Made by a program: the position numbers and the translations under genes. 35,151 nucleotides of DNA, taken from positions 1 through 35,151 of the forward strand of contig QHPY01000038.1 of assembly GCA_003219215.1 (NCBI GenBank), read 5' to 3'. The notes beneath the pieces were generated by a model. It searched no databases, was not told the DNA's origin, and saw only the letters and a program-made list of their open reading frames with translations. Source of the stretch: Verrucomicrobiota bacterium (GTDB lineage: Bacteria > Verrucomicrobiota > Verrucomicrobiia > Chthoniobacterales > UBA10450). Every line of letters starts with the position of its first letter. Position 1 is the first letter of the stretch. This document shows, piece after piece, positions 14,926 through 22,422 of the stretch.

Positions 14926-15538
14926 GGCCTTGCTGCAACTGGGCGGTTACGTTCTCTTGCGGATCACGCGAATAGTGGAGCAAGACAATTTCTCGGGATC
15001 GCTTTCGAATTGCCAGATTGTTCAAATCAGTTTTCGAAAACTGGGACTGAAGCCTATTGCCGTCAAGAACTTCTCTACTCCGGGCAAGGACACTCACGTT
15101 GTAGGCTGTTGTTTGCTGGGCAATTACTTCAAGCCTGTAGGTTCCGGTCACAGGCCCGCATACCTGGAGTATTCCTCGGCAGGTATCCGCACCGCCCAGA
15201 TCGTCGCAATTGACGTAACCTTGCGCCACCGGTAATGCATCCCAGGCGCGTTTGGTAAGCGGGTCAAAGCCAATCCTGCGTCCACGAGGATCGGTCAATA
15301 CCACACCTATATTGGGTGGGCCATTGTTATCGGTACGGAAGTCAATATCGAGCTCGCCCAGTGAAAAGCAATCCTCAGTATCGTCGGGATCTACATCGTC
15401 CATGAAATCGTGAATGCGCGCATCAGCCAACCTGGAGACGTGCACGAAATTAGCGTGGCTCAGCTCAGGCCGCGGGATGATCACCATAATAAATGTGAGT
15501 ATGTTCACAATTCTGCAATTCAACACATTCGCTCCCAT
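14891..15538 (-). CDS. Secreted protein of unknown function, coupled to the DAC-fold gene
   Basis: 215 residues from ATG 15538; a GTG at 15559 is an alternative start. The N-terminus has a hydrophobic stretch (IVNILTFIMVII) followed by PRPELSHA, consistent with a signal peptide cleaved after SHA. The mature part is acidic (DDVDPDDTEDCFSLGELDID) with four spaced Cys residues (near CF, NCDD, TCRG and QVCG) that could form disulphides. It has beta-rich segments, IGVVLTDPRGRRIGFDP and GTYRLEVIAQQTTAYNVSVL, like an immunoglobulin-type or pre-peptidase-like beta-sandwich. No family was recognised. The 35-nt overlap with the following DAC-fold gene implies joint expression, so it may supply the extracytoplasmic half of a sensing pair. 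Confidence 0.6.
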   Translation of the reverse strand: MGANVLNCRIVNILTFIMVIIPRPELSHANFVHVSRLADARIHDFMDDVDPDDTEDCFSLGELDIDFRTDNNGPPNIGVVLTDPRGRRIGFDPLTKRAWDALPVAQGYVNCDDLGGADTCRGILQVCGPVTGTYRLEVIAQQTTAYNVSVLARSREVLDGNRLQSQFSKTDLNNLAIRKRSREIVLLHYSRDPQENVTAQLQQGHESLTRLSSSD

Positions 15539-15829
15539 GCTTGCCCTGTCAAGCAGCACATTTCCAGGAAGAAGACGTGATTCTTCACGACGGGATTCCG
15601 TGTAAAGTCGTACTCTTTAAATTCCACACGCTATTCCTTTGACCAGACCACTTCGTGGCGTAGCGCAGGCGAACCCAGCCCCTTTCTCTCGGCCAGCTCG
15701 TTCGCTCGACTCGAATGTCGCAATCCATTTGCCAAGAAATCTCACCGCCGAGATTCGTTCCTCTCTTCGTTTTCTCAAGCGATTAGGCGTATGCCCGCCA
15801 CTCTCTTAGCGAATTCGGCTGTCGAGTAA

Positions 15830-15862
15830 TTCGGCTGTCTCGACACTTTCGACCTCTTCGAC
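15830..15862 (+). promoter_or_regulatory. 9-bp-period direct repeat array, copy 3 (candidate enhancer/UAS)
   Basis: Four hexamers at exact 9-bp steps: TTCGGC (15830), CTCGAC (15839), TTCGAC (15848), TTCGAC (15857). The array ends 64 nt before the sigma-54 promoter at 15927. Confidence 0.7.
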
Positions 15863-15926
15863 ATGGTGCGTGGCGGACGGCCAGAAAAAGTCGTTCATTC
15901 GGCGAGGTCTAGCAACGTCCCGGCTT

Positions 15927-15941
15927 TGGCATGCAAGTTGC
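15927..15941 (+). promoter_or_regulatory. Sigma-54 (-24/-12) promoter
   Basis: TGGCATGCAAGTTGC matches TGGC-N7-TTGC exactly. The predicted start near 15953 gives a leader of about 165 nt before the lipoprotein start at 16118. The leader contains the inverted repeat at 16019-16094. Confidence 0.76.
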
Positions 15942-16018
15942 GTTTGCGAAATATGGCAGATGGGTCACCTTCCTAGTGGAGATGACGGATTGGAACGAAG
16001 GAAATGGAATCGCCTGAC

Positions 16019-16094
16019 TGACGCGCCTGACGAGCGGACGACCTTCGGGCCACATACACAACTAGCCGAGCAGCGTCACGGCTCAGGCGCGTCA
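16019..16094. repeat. 12-bp perfect inverted repeat, 52-nt loop
   Basis: TGACGCGCCTGA (16019-16030) is the exact reverse complement of TCAGGCGCGTCA (16083-16094). It lies wholly within the transcribed leader predicted from the sigma-54 promoter and ends 23 nt before the adaptor start codon. It could be an RNA stem over the start region or two half-sites for a repressor. Confidence 0.6.
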
Positions 16095-16117
16095 GCGAAG
16101 CGATTCAGGGAAAAATA

Positions 16118-16932
16118 ATGATAAAGCGGACATGTGCAGGATTAATGAGTGCGGTGTTGCTGCTGAATGTACTGGGCTGCAACAACAGTAAGGGTGCGAG
16201 CTTCGGCCCCGCCTCCGCCGCCGGTGGTCGAAGTCGCACCTGTCGTTCAACGGACCGTGCCCGTTATAGGCGAGTGGGTAGGAACGACTGAAGGATATGT
16301 CAACGCGCAGATTCAGCCTCAGGTGAGCGGTTACCTGATTCGTCAGGATTATCGGGAAGGGGCATACGTCAAGAAGGGTCGAGTTCTTTTTGAGATCGAC
16401 CCCCGCCCATTCCAAGCAGCGCTCGATCAAGCTAAAGGGCAACTGGCACAGGAGGAGGCGCAGGTGGCCAACGCTGACCTGAACGTAAAGCGCGACATTC
16501 CGGAGGCGGAAGCTCACGCCATCCCCCAGGGTCAGCTTGATACCGACACGCAGTCGCTCCGCGGGGCGAAGGCAGCAGTCGAGGCCGATCAGGCGGCAGT
16601 CGAACAGGCTCAGTTGAATTTGGGCTACACGAGAGTCGTTTCGCTGGTCGACGGAATCGCCGGAATCACTACGGTGCAGGTGGGCAATCTTGTGGGCCCA
16701 TCCGCGGTGCTCACCTCGGTTTCACAGGTCAATCCGATCAAAGTTTATTTTCCAATCAGTGAACAGGAATATCTGCGCATGGCGGATGGCGGCGCTCAGC
16801 ACAACGTGGACTGGTTGACACACGCTTCGCGAATTCAGTTGCAGATGATTCTGGCAGACGGAGGCGCAGCTCAGCGAACGCCTAGCACTCGTGCAGCTTT
16901 ACCAGGCTCTCGGCGGCGGATGGCAGCAGTAG
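16118..16932 (+). pseudogene. Collapsed RND efflux operon: adaptor (MFP) 5' part joined to outer-membrane factor 3' end
   Basis: ATG 16118 opens a lipoprotein signal (MIKRTCAGLMSAVLLLNVLG followed by Cys), then the frame breaks near 16190. The adaptor body continues one base out of frame (open from 16167): VVEVAPVVQRTVPVIGEWVG, then GYLIRQDYREGAYVKKG, QGQLDTDTQS and ISEQEYLRMADGG. These are typical of AcrA/MdtA-type adaptors. The adaptor stops after LADGG at about 16860. In yet another frame the next 23 codons read EAQLSERLALVQLYQALGGG then WQQ and stop, the C-terminus of a NodT/OprM outer-membrane factor. The adaptor tail, the about 3-kb RND pump gene and most of the outer-membrane factor gene are therefore deleted. 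It has its own sigma-54 promoter. Confidence 0.85.
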
Positions 16933-16987
16933 TGGCGAAATGACAAAAGATTTTGGAGAGGTAGACGTAAAGAAAGGCAGTTTGACA

Positions 16988-17788
16988 ATGAAGACGAAGT
17001 TATTTGTTTCGATACTCGTATTGGTTAGTGTCGTGCCAGGTGCGCTTGCGGCTGGCGCCGAGGGCGAAACGAATGTTCACACTGGAAGCGGTCAATTGCT
17101 TGTTACTCCCGTTGAGGACTCAGCGTCCCCGAATGTGCAAACAGATCCCGGTGTTCTGGCGAACGATCCGAAGCAAGCGTCGCAGGACTTTGACTCTATA
17201 TTGATTGCAATTACGGAGAAGTTCTCTGGCACGCTTGCTGCTATTGCCGACGCTATTAAACGTGGCGAACTAACCACAGATCAGGGGAGAGAGATAAGTG
17301 CACAGCAATATCAGCTGGTCCAAATGCAGTTTGAACTGGTCAGTCTGTGGCGTGAAATGGAGGAACAGGATTCGGCGAACATTCCAACGCTTCAGGCCAG
17401 CCCGGATCTCACGCAAGAAAACGAAGCCGTGGTGGTGGCGTTGCCCTTTTCATCGTTGCAACTCAACCCTTCCATGGCTGAGTACCTCGGTTTGACGCCA
17501 TCCCAAATTGACGCTATCCAGCAAGTGATGGTGCGGGAACAACATAGGCTTGAGCCTTTGATGTCACAGTTTCGAATTACACGAGAGAAGTTTTTTGCAA
17601 TCGGCAGTGAGCGCATGAGCGAGAGCGAGATGAAGAGCCTGGCTGACACGGAAGCAACTGTGTTGGGAAAATTGATCGTCGCCAACGCTCGCATGCAATC
17701 CAAAATCTACAAGATTCTAAGCCCCGAGCAGCAAAAAAAGATCAGCGATTTCGAACGAACGCAGAGGACAGGCCACGATGCGCGTTAA
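16988..17788 (+). CDS. Periplasmic Spy/CpxP-like (LTxxQ) protein
   Basis: 266 residues from ATG 16988, which begins a clear signal peptide (MKTKLFVSILVLVSVVPGAL, cleaved near ALA-AG). An in-frame ATG at 16940 lacks the signal at its very N-terminus and is not preferred. The mature protein is helical, with LGLTPSQIDAIQQVMVREQ followed by paired helices and KIYKILSPEQQKKISDFERT. These match the LTxxQ repeat of Spy/CpxP/ZraP-type periplasmic chaperone or metal-responsive proteins. The N-terminal half is less conserved. It lies 56 nt after the end of the collapsed RND operon and may once have been part of that envelope-stress/efflux unit. The protein appears complete. Confidence 0.65.
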   Translation: MKTKLFVSILVLVSVVPGALAAGAEGETNVHTGSGQLLVTPVEDSASPNVQTDPGVLANDPKQASQDFDSILIAITEKFSGTLAAIADAIKRGELTTDQGREISAQQYQLVQMQFELVSLWREMEEQDSANIPTLQASPDLTQENEAVVVALPFSSLQLNPSMAEYLGLTPSQIDAIQQVMVREQHRLEPLMSQFRITREKFFAIGSERMSESEMKSLADTEATVLGKLIVANARMQSKIYKILSPEQQKKISDFERTQRTGHDAR

Positions 17789-17877
17789 GTAGAAGCGCCT
17801 AATTGCTGCTCCAAGCCCTCGATCTTGGTCTCCGCCTCCTGCAAGAGATCATAGGTCGGCTGCGATGGCACCTGCAT

Positions 17878-18249
17878 GACAAGTTCGCCTTAATGCCGAT
17901 CTTTATCTATCAGCGGACTCGGGACGGTAATCCGGTACACGGCTGGGATCAGTGGGTATCGTTCGGCGGGCGCCCGGAGGTCTTCTTTACCAAGTATCTG
18001 TCGTTGGCGTTCGAGGGAGGCTTCGACCATACTCACAGCAGCACTGGCCAATTCGACGGCTGGCTGCGCAAATTCACCATCGCGCCTCAAATTGGCGCTG
18101 GCCGCCAGTTCTTCAGCCGCCCAGTGCTCCGCGCATTCTTGACTTACGCGAATTGGTCCGATGGACTGCGCGGATTAGTGGGCGGGATTCCCTTCCAGAA
18201 TCGGACGGACGGCCTTACGTATGGAGTGCAAGCGGAAACGTGGTGGTAG
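17878..18249 (+). pseudogene. Maltoporin (LamB)-family porin, C-terminal fragment
   Basis: The frame open from 17803 shows porin homology only from about 17878 (DKFALMPIFIYQRTRDG). It continues through VSFGGRPEVFFTKYLSLAFE, KFTIAPQIGAGRQFFSRPVL, FLTYANWSDGLRG and GLTYGVQAETWW, ending with the aromatic residue typical of outer-membrane barrels. LamB proteins have over 400 residues, and only about 123 remain. Residues before 17878 do not resemble the family, and no signal peptide exists. It ends 17 nt before the sugar permease, so the intact gene was probably the first gene of the sugar operon. Confidence 0.8.
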
Positions 18250-18266
18250 AACCAGAGGTCAGAGAA

Positions 18267-19589
18267 ATGGCGAGTCCAGAAATGACAACGAGCTCATCGG
18301 CAATACAAAATGCTTCGCCGGTTACGATTGCTGAAAACTACACACGTCCACTCGCTATCGTCACCACATTGTTTTTCATGTGGGGTTTTATCACTTCTCT
18401 GAACGACATTCTGGTGCCGCACCTGAAGTCGATCTTTGAACTCAGTTACGCGCGAGTGATGCTGATCCAGTTTGCGTTCTTCTCGGCGTATTTTTTGTTT
18501 TCGATTCCATGGTCGAAGATCGTGAACGCGATTGGTTATCAGAAGACCATGGTGGCTGGCTTGCTGAGCATGGCCGTGGGTGCGTTTTTGTTTCTGCCGG
18601 CCGCGTCCTTTGCGTCGTTCCCGCTGTTTCTGGGGGCGCTCATTGTTCTTGCAGCGGGCATCACCGGTCTGCAGGTAGCGGCAAACCCGTACGTGGTGGT
18701 TCTCGGCAAACCGGCAACGGCCTCGAGCCGGTTGGATCTGACGCAAGCCTTTAACTCGCTCGGCACCACGATCGCTCCAAAACTGGGAGGGCTGCTGATC
18801 CTCAATGCGGTGCCGCTCGCGATTGAAGAGTTACGCCAGCTTTCGCCGCAGGCGCTGCATCTGTACCGCGTGCAGGAGGCTGCCTCGGTGAAGATGCCAT
18901 ACATCGTAATCGGTGTCGCGTTGTTGCTGCTCGCCGTTCTGATCGCGGCGTCCAAGCTGCCGAAGATCCAACATGTGGAATACCGTCCAGGAGAAAAGGT
19001 CAGAGATTCAGTCTGGAGACATCCAAATCTGATCTTCGGCGCACTCGGAATCTTCGCGTACGTGGGCGCAGAAGTCTCCATCGGAAGCTTCCTGGTGAAC
19101 TATTTCGGCCAAGCGGACATTGCGGGTTTGTCCGCAAAGACTGCGGCAGGTTACGTCTCGTTCTACTGGGGCGGCGCCATGGTAGGGCGCTTTCTCGGAG
19201 CGGCGGTTTTGCGCAGGATTAAAACCGGGCACCTCCTGGCCATATGTGCGCTCTGCACGGCAGCCCTCGTCGTCATTTCCATGTTAACCAGCGGGCACGT
19301 CGCCATGTGGAGCATTCTTGCAGTTGGATTCTTCAACTCCATCGTGTTCCCGAGCATCTTTAGTCTTGGAGTGGCCGAGCTTGGGCCTCTGACGGGAAAT
19401 GCATCCGGCATTCTGAATATGGCTATCGTGGGTGGTGCAATTCTGCCGCTTATTCAAGGGGCGATTGCGGATCATATCGGCATTCACCACGCATTCTTTG
19501 TGCCCGTGATCTGCTACTTGTACATCTTGTTCTATGCATTGAACGGATCGAAACCAAACAGTGAACGTTACGTCAGCGCTTACAACTGA
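18267..19589 (+). CDS. Sugar:H+ symporter, FucP/GluP-type MFS
   Basis: 440 residues from ATG 18267. The open frame upstream overlaps the porin fragment and is not used. AGAGG at 18253-18257 may serve as ribosome site. The 12-TM MFS protein carries the FucP-family marks LFFMWGFITSLNDILVPHLK, ANPYVVVLG, DLTQAFNSLGTTIAPKLGG, GAEVSIGSFLVNYFG and GRFLGA. Members import fucose, glucose or galactose. With glk 14 nt downstream, glucose (or another hexose phosphorylated by Glk) is the probable substrate. It is now the first intact gene of the 16.5-kb carbohydrate array. No promoter was identified with confidence, partly because the upstream sequence is a truncated porin. Confidence 0.88.
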   Translation: MASPEMTTSSSAIQNASPVTIAENYTRPLAIVTTLFFMWGFITSLNDILVPHLKSIFELSYARVMLIQFAFFSAYFLFSIPWSKIVNAIGYQKTMVAGLLSMAVGAFLFLPAASFASFPLFLGALIVLAAGITGLQVAANPYVVVLGKPATASSRLDLTQAFNSLGTTIAPKLGGLLILNAVPLAIEELRQLSPQALHLYRVQEAASVKMPYIVIGVALLLLAVLIAASKLPKIQHVEYRPGEKVRDSVWRHPNLIFGALGIFAYVGAEVSIGSFLVNYFGQADIAGLSAKTAAGYVSFYWGGAMVGRFLGAAVLRRIKTGHLLAICALCTAALVVISMLTSGHVAMWSILAVGFFNSIVFPSIFSLGVAELGPLTGNASGILNMAIVGGAILPLIQGAIADHIGIHHAFFVPVICYLYILFYALNGSKPNSERYVSAYN

Positions 19590-19603
19590 CTTAGGAGTTA
19601 GCG

Positions 19604-20602
19604 ATGCTGATTGCAGGCGACATCGGCGGTACAAAAACAGACTTGGCGATCTACTCGAGCAAATCGGGGCCGCACGCACCACTGGCTGAGACCGAAGTTC
19701 ATAGCGCCGACTATCCCAGCCTGCAGGCCATGGTCGCAGAGTTTCTCTCGCGGGCAAAAATGTCGGTCGACGTTGCCTCGTTTGATGTCGCCGGTCCAGT
19801 GATCGACGGGCACGTGAAAACAACCAACTTGCCCTGGGTGATGGATGAAAGCTCGCTCGCCAGGGACTTGAATCTCAAGTCCGTCCACCTTATGAACGAC
19901 CTGGAAGCGGTGGCGCGGGCAGTGCCCGTCTTGCGTGCACTCGACCTGCTTACACTAAATAAAGGAGAGGCAGTTCTGAACGGCCCCATCGCAATCATCG
20001 CGCCGGGGACGGGTCTGGGTGAATCCTTTCTCACCTGGGATGACTCACAGTATGTGGCGCACAGCTCCGAGGGTGGGCACTGTGATTTCGCGCCGACAGA
20101 GGAGCGGCAAATTCGTTTGCTTGAGTACCTGCTGCCGCGTTTCGGTCACGTCGGAGTCGAGCGTGTCTGTTCCGGAATCGGCGTTCCCAACATTTACGAA
20201 TATCTTCGCGATGAAGAGAAAATAACGGAAAGGCCCGAAGTTGCTCAATCGATCGCGTCCGCCAAAGATCATACGAAAGCAATCGTGAATGCCGCCGTTG
20301 ACCCGCACAATCCAAGTGAATTGTGCCGGGCGACCGTCGAGATGTTGGTTTCGATTCTCGCCAGCGAAGCGGGCAATCTGGCGCTGAAGGTTCTTGCGAC
20401 AGGCGGTATCTACATGGCTGGCGGCATCGCCCTGCACCTTTTGAGCGCGCTGCAGGAATCGCAGTTCATGCAGACGTTTACAAGAAAAGGCCGCTTCAAA
20501 GACCTGATGGCACGCATGCCCGTTCACGTCATCACGACACGCGCGGCGTTGGTAGGAGCTGCGACCTACGGACTTGAGAACCTGAAAAACCATAAGGAGT
20601 AG
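19604..20602 (+). CDS. glk: Glucokinase
   Basis: 332 residues, the usual size of the bacterial Glk group. Motifs include the phosphate-1 loop GDIGGTKTDLA (5-15), SFDVAGPVIDG, TNLPWV, LMNDLEAVA (catalytic Asp), IAPGTGLGES and SSEGGHCDFAP. These identify ATP-dependent glucokinase rather than a ROK-family kinase, because the ROK zinc-binding Cys cluster is absent. It phosphorylates cytosolic glucose to glucose-6-phosphate for Pgi and Zwf encoded downstream. AGGAG lies 9 nt before the ATG. It is followed after 3 nt by the histidine phosphatase gene, so the two are in one transcript. Confidence 0.94.
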   Translation: MLIAGDIGGTKTDLAIYSSKSGPHAPLAETEVHSADYPSLQAMVAEFLSRAKMSVDVASFDVAGPVIDGHVKTTNLPWVMDESSLARDLNLKSVHLMNDLEAVARAVPVLRALDLLTLNKGEAVLNGPIAIIAPGTGLGESFLTWDDSQYVAHSSEGGHCDFAPTEERQIRLLEYLLPRFGHVGVERVCSGIGVPNIYEYLRDEEKITERPEVAQSIASAKDHTKAIVNAAVDPHNPSELCRATVEMLVSILASEAGNLALKVLATGGIYMAGGIALHLLSALQESQFMQTFTRKGRFKDLMARMPVHVITTRAALVGAATYGLENLKNHKE

Positions 20603-20605
20603 TAC

Positions 20606-21265
20606 ATGAGCAACAGCTTCCCTATCGTCTACCTGGCCCGACACGGCGAAACGGCTTGGACAGTCACCGGTCAACACACCGGTCTTACTGATCTGCCGCT
20701 CACTGACCGCGGGGAGCGCAATGCGCGACGGCTGGGAGAACGCCTGAGCGGACTCAAGTTTGCGAAAGTGTTCACCAGCCCCTTGCAGCGCGCCATGCGG
20801 ACATGTGCGCTGGCCGGGTTCGGATCCGTAGCTGAAACTGGCCGAGACTTGGTCGAATGGGATTATGGCGAGTACGAAGGCCGCCTCACGGTTGACATCC
20901 TGCGAGAACGTCCGGACTGGCAGTTGTTCCGCGACGGCTGCCCGGGCGGCGAATCGCCGCAGCAAGTCGCTGCGCGGGCTGATCGCGTAGTGAGCCGCGT
21001 GCGCGCGGTGGCTGGAGATGTTCTGCTTTTTTCCAGCGGACATTTTCTCCGAGTGTTGGCCACACGCTGGATCGGGATTGAGCCAATTAACGGCAGATCT
21101 CTCGTGCTGGGCACGGCGAGCCTGAGCGCACTGAGTTACGAGAACAGCCCGTCCCAGCCCGCGATCCGGCTGTGGAACGATACCAACCATGTGCTCACGT
21201 CCAATTCACAGGAAAGCTCGCCGGCTCACGAGTGCGAACTTACAACCCACGAGGTGACGCGATGA
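20606..21265 (+). CDS. Histidine phosphatase family protein (phosphoglycerate mutase-like)
   Basis: 219 residues. The RHG catalytic motif YLARHGETAWT (9-19) carries the phosphorylated His. TSPLQRAMRT provides the second arginine, EWDYGEYEG the acid, and SSGHFLRVLA the second catalytic His. The EWDYGEYEG form is typical of broad acid-phosphatase or sugar-phosphate-phosphatase branches rather than true cofactor-dependent Gpm. It sits between glk and tal, so a sugar-phosphate substrate is likely, but it cannot be named. The stop overlaps the tal start (ATGA). The C-terminal about 30 residues (after RLWNDTNHV) are low in conserved features. Confidence 0.85.
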   Translation: MSNSFPIVYLARHGETAWTVTGQHTGLTDLPLTDRGERNARRLGERLSGLKFAKVFTSPLQRAMRTCALAGFGSVAETGRDLVEWDYGEYEGRLTVDILRERPDWQLFRDGCPGGESPQQVAARADRVVSRVRAVAGDVLLFSSGHFLRVLATRWIGIEPINGRSLVLGTASLSALSYENSPSQPAIRLWNDTNHVLTSNSQESSPAHECELTTHEVTR

Positions 21266-22365
21266 AAGCAACACGACTGCTACACGACGAGGGCCAGAGT
21301 CTCTGGCTAGATAACATCACCCGCGAACTGCTGGACAGCGGTACGCTTAAACAATACATTGACGACCTGTCGGTCACCGGACTCACTTCGAATCCGACGA
21401 TCTTCGACCACGCCATCAAGAATAGCGCGACGTATGACTCGGCGATCAGCGAGAAGTTAAGCAAAGGCAAGTCGGGCGAAGCGCTCTTCTTCGAGCTAGC
21501 CATGGAGGATCTCACTCGGGCCGCAGATCTCTTTCGACCAATTCATGAAAGGACGAATGGAGTGGACGGATGGGTTTCGCTGGAAGTATCTCCACTTCTT
21601 GCGTACGACACGGCCAGCACGCTCGCCGCAGCCAAAGAACTGTTTGCCCGGGCGAATCGTCCCAACCTGTTAATCAAGATTCCTGGTACCAAGCAAGGAG
21701 TCCCCGCAATCGAAGAAGCGATCTTCGCCGGAGTGCCAATTAACGTCACTCTGTTGTTCTCCCGTGAGCACTACTTGGCCGCGGCCGAAGCATTCTTGCG
21801 CGGCATTGAGAGGCGCATCGAGGCAGGCCTGAATCCCAATGTCGGTTCCGTGGCATCGGTGTTTGTCAGCCGCTGGGATTCCGCTGTTGCCAGCAAGGTG
21901 CCTGAAGAACTACGCAACCAACTTGGCATCGCCATCGCTAAACGCACCTACAAAGCAGCCAGCGCTCTTCGCAGCTCGCCGCGCTGGCAGCGCGTTTACA
22001 ACCTCGGTGGTCGTCCGCAACGGCTGTTGTGGGCCAGCACGGGAACCAAAGATCCAAAAGCTTCAGACATCCTCTACATCAAGTCCCTGGCTGCGCCCTT
22101 CACTGTGAACACCATGCCGGAGGCCACATTGAAAGCCCTAGCTACTCACACTGAATTGGGCGAGTTGCTGCCGCCCGACGGCGGGAACTCCGATGAAGTG
22201 CTGGGGCAGTTCGCCAAAGCAGGCGTGGACGTCGATGCTTTGGCCACGCAGCTTCAGGATGAAGGAGCCGAGTCCTTTGTAAAGTCGTGGAACGATTTGA
22301 TGGGCGTGATTTCTTCTAAGAGTGCGTCGCTTGACAAAAGCGCCACCCTGAAAGCAGTCAGTTAA
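21262..22365 (+). CDS. tal: Transaldolase
   Basis: 367 residues from ATG 21262 (GAGG 8 nt upstream, overlapping the previous stop). The in-frame start at 21172 lies inside the upstream gene and is rejected. The long form of class-I transaldolase is indicated by SLWLDNITRELLDSG, VTGLTSNPTIFDHAI, DGWVSLEVSP, LLIKIPGTKQG (Schiff-base Lys) and GVPINVTLLFS. It transfers a dihydroxyacetone unit between sedoheptulose-7-phosphate and glyceraldehyde-3-phosphate, giving erythrose-4-phosphate and fructose-6-phosphate. In some bacteria this form is fused to Pgi. Here pgi is a separate gene 57 nt downstream. Confidence 0.95.
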   Translation: MKATRLLHDEGQSLWLDNITRELLDSGTLKQYIDDLSVTGLTSNPTIFDHAIKNSATYDSAISEKLSKGKSGEALFFELAMEDLTRAADLFRPIHERTNGVDGWVSLEVSPLLAYDTASTLAAAKELFARANRPNLLIKIPGTKQGVPAIEEAIFAGVPINVTLLFSREHYLAAAEAFLRGIERRIEAGLNPNVGSVASVFVSRWDSAVASKVPEELRNQLGIAIAKRTYKAASALRSSPRWQRVYNLGGRPQRLLWASTGTKDPKASDILYIKSLAAPFTVNTMPEATLKALATHTELGELLPPDGGNSDEVLGQFAKAGVDVDALATQLQDEGAESFVKSWNDLMGVISSKSASLDKSATLKAVS

Positions 22366-22422
22366 AGAGGAAACAAGCCGCATGACGCTCGTTCAGACTA
22401 AGCACGTAGAGACGAAAGGAGC

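Larger units (their letters stand above)
15560..16117. other. 558-nt intergenic region with regulatory elements
   Basis: No credible gene: the 15870-16118 plus-strand frame has no ribosome site and no family resemblance. The region holds a 12-nt direct repeat (AATTCGGCTGTC at 15812 and 15828), the third 9-bp-period array, a sigma-54 promoter and a 12-bp inverted repeat in the leader. All of these are described separately. Nothing else was recognised in 15600-15800. Confidence 0.7.

Noticed and set aside
15870-16118. 82-residue plus-strand open frame before the RND remnant
   Set aside because: It overlaps the sigma-54 promoter and the leader inverted repeat, has no ribosome site and no recognisable motif.
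17789-17877. Minus-strand fragment reading YDLLQEAETKIEGLEQQLG
   Set aside because: It looks like a coiled coil, but it is only about 30 codons with no boundaries that I can justify.
20045-21190. 381-residue minus-strand open frame
   Set aside because: It is antisense to glk and the histidine phosphatase, both of which have clear catalytic motifs. The predicted protein is low in features.
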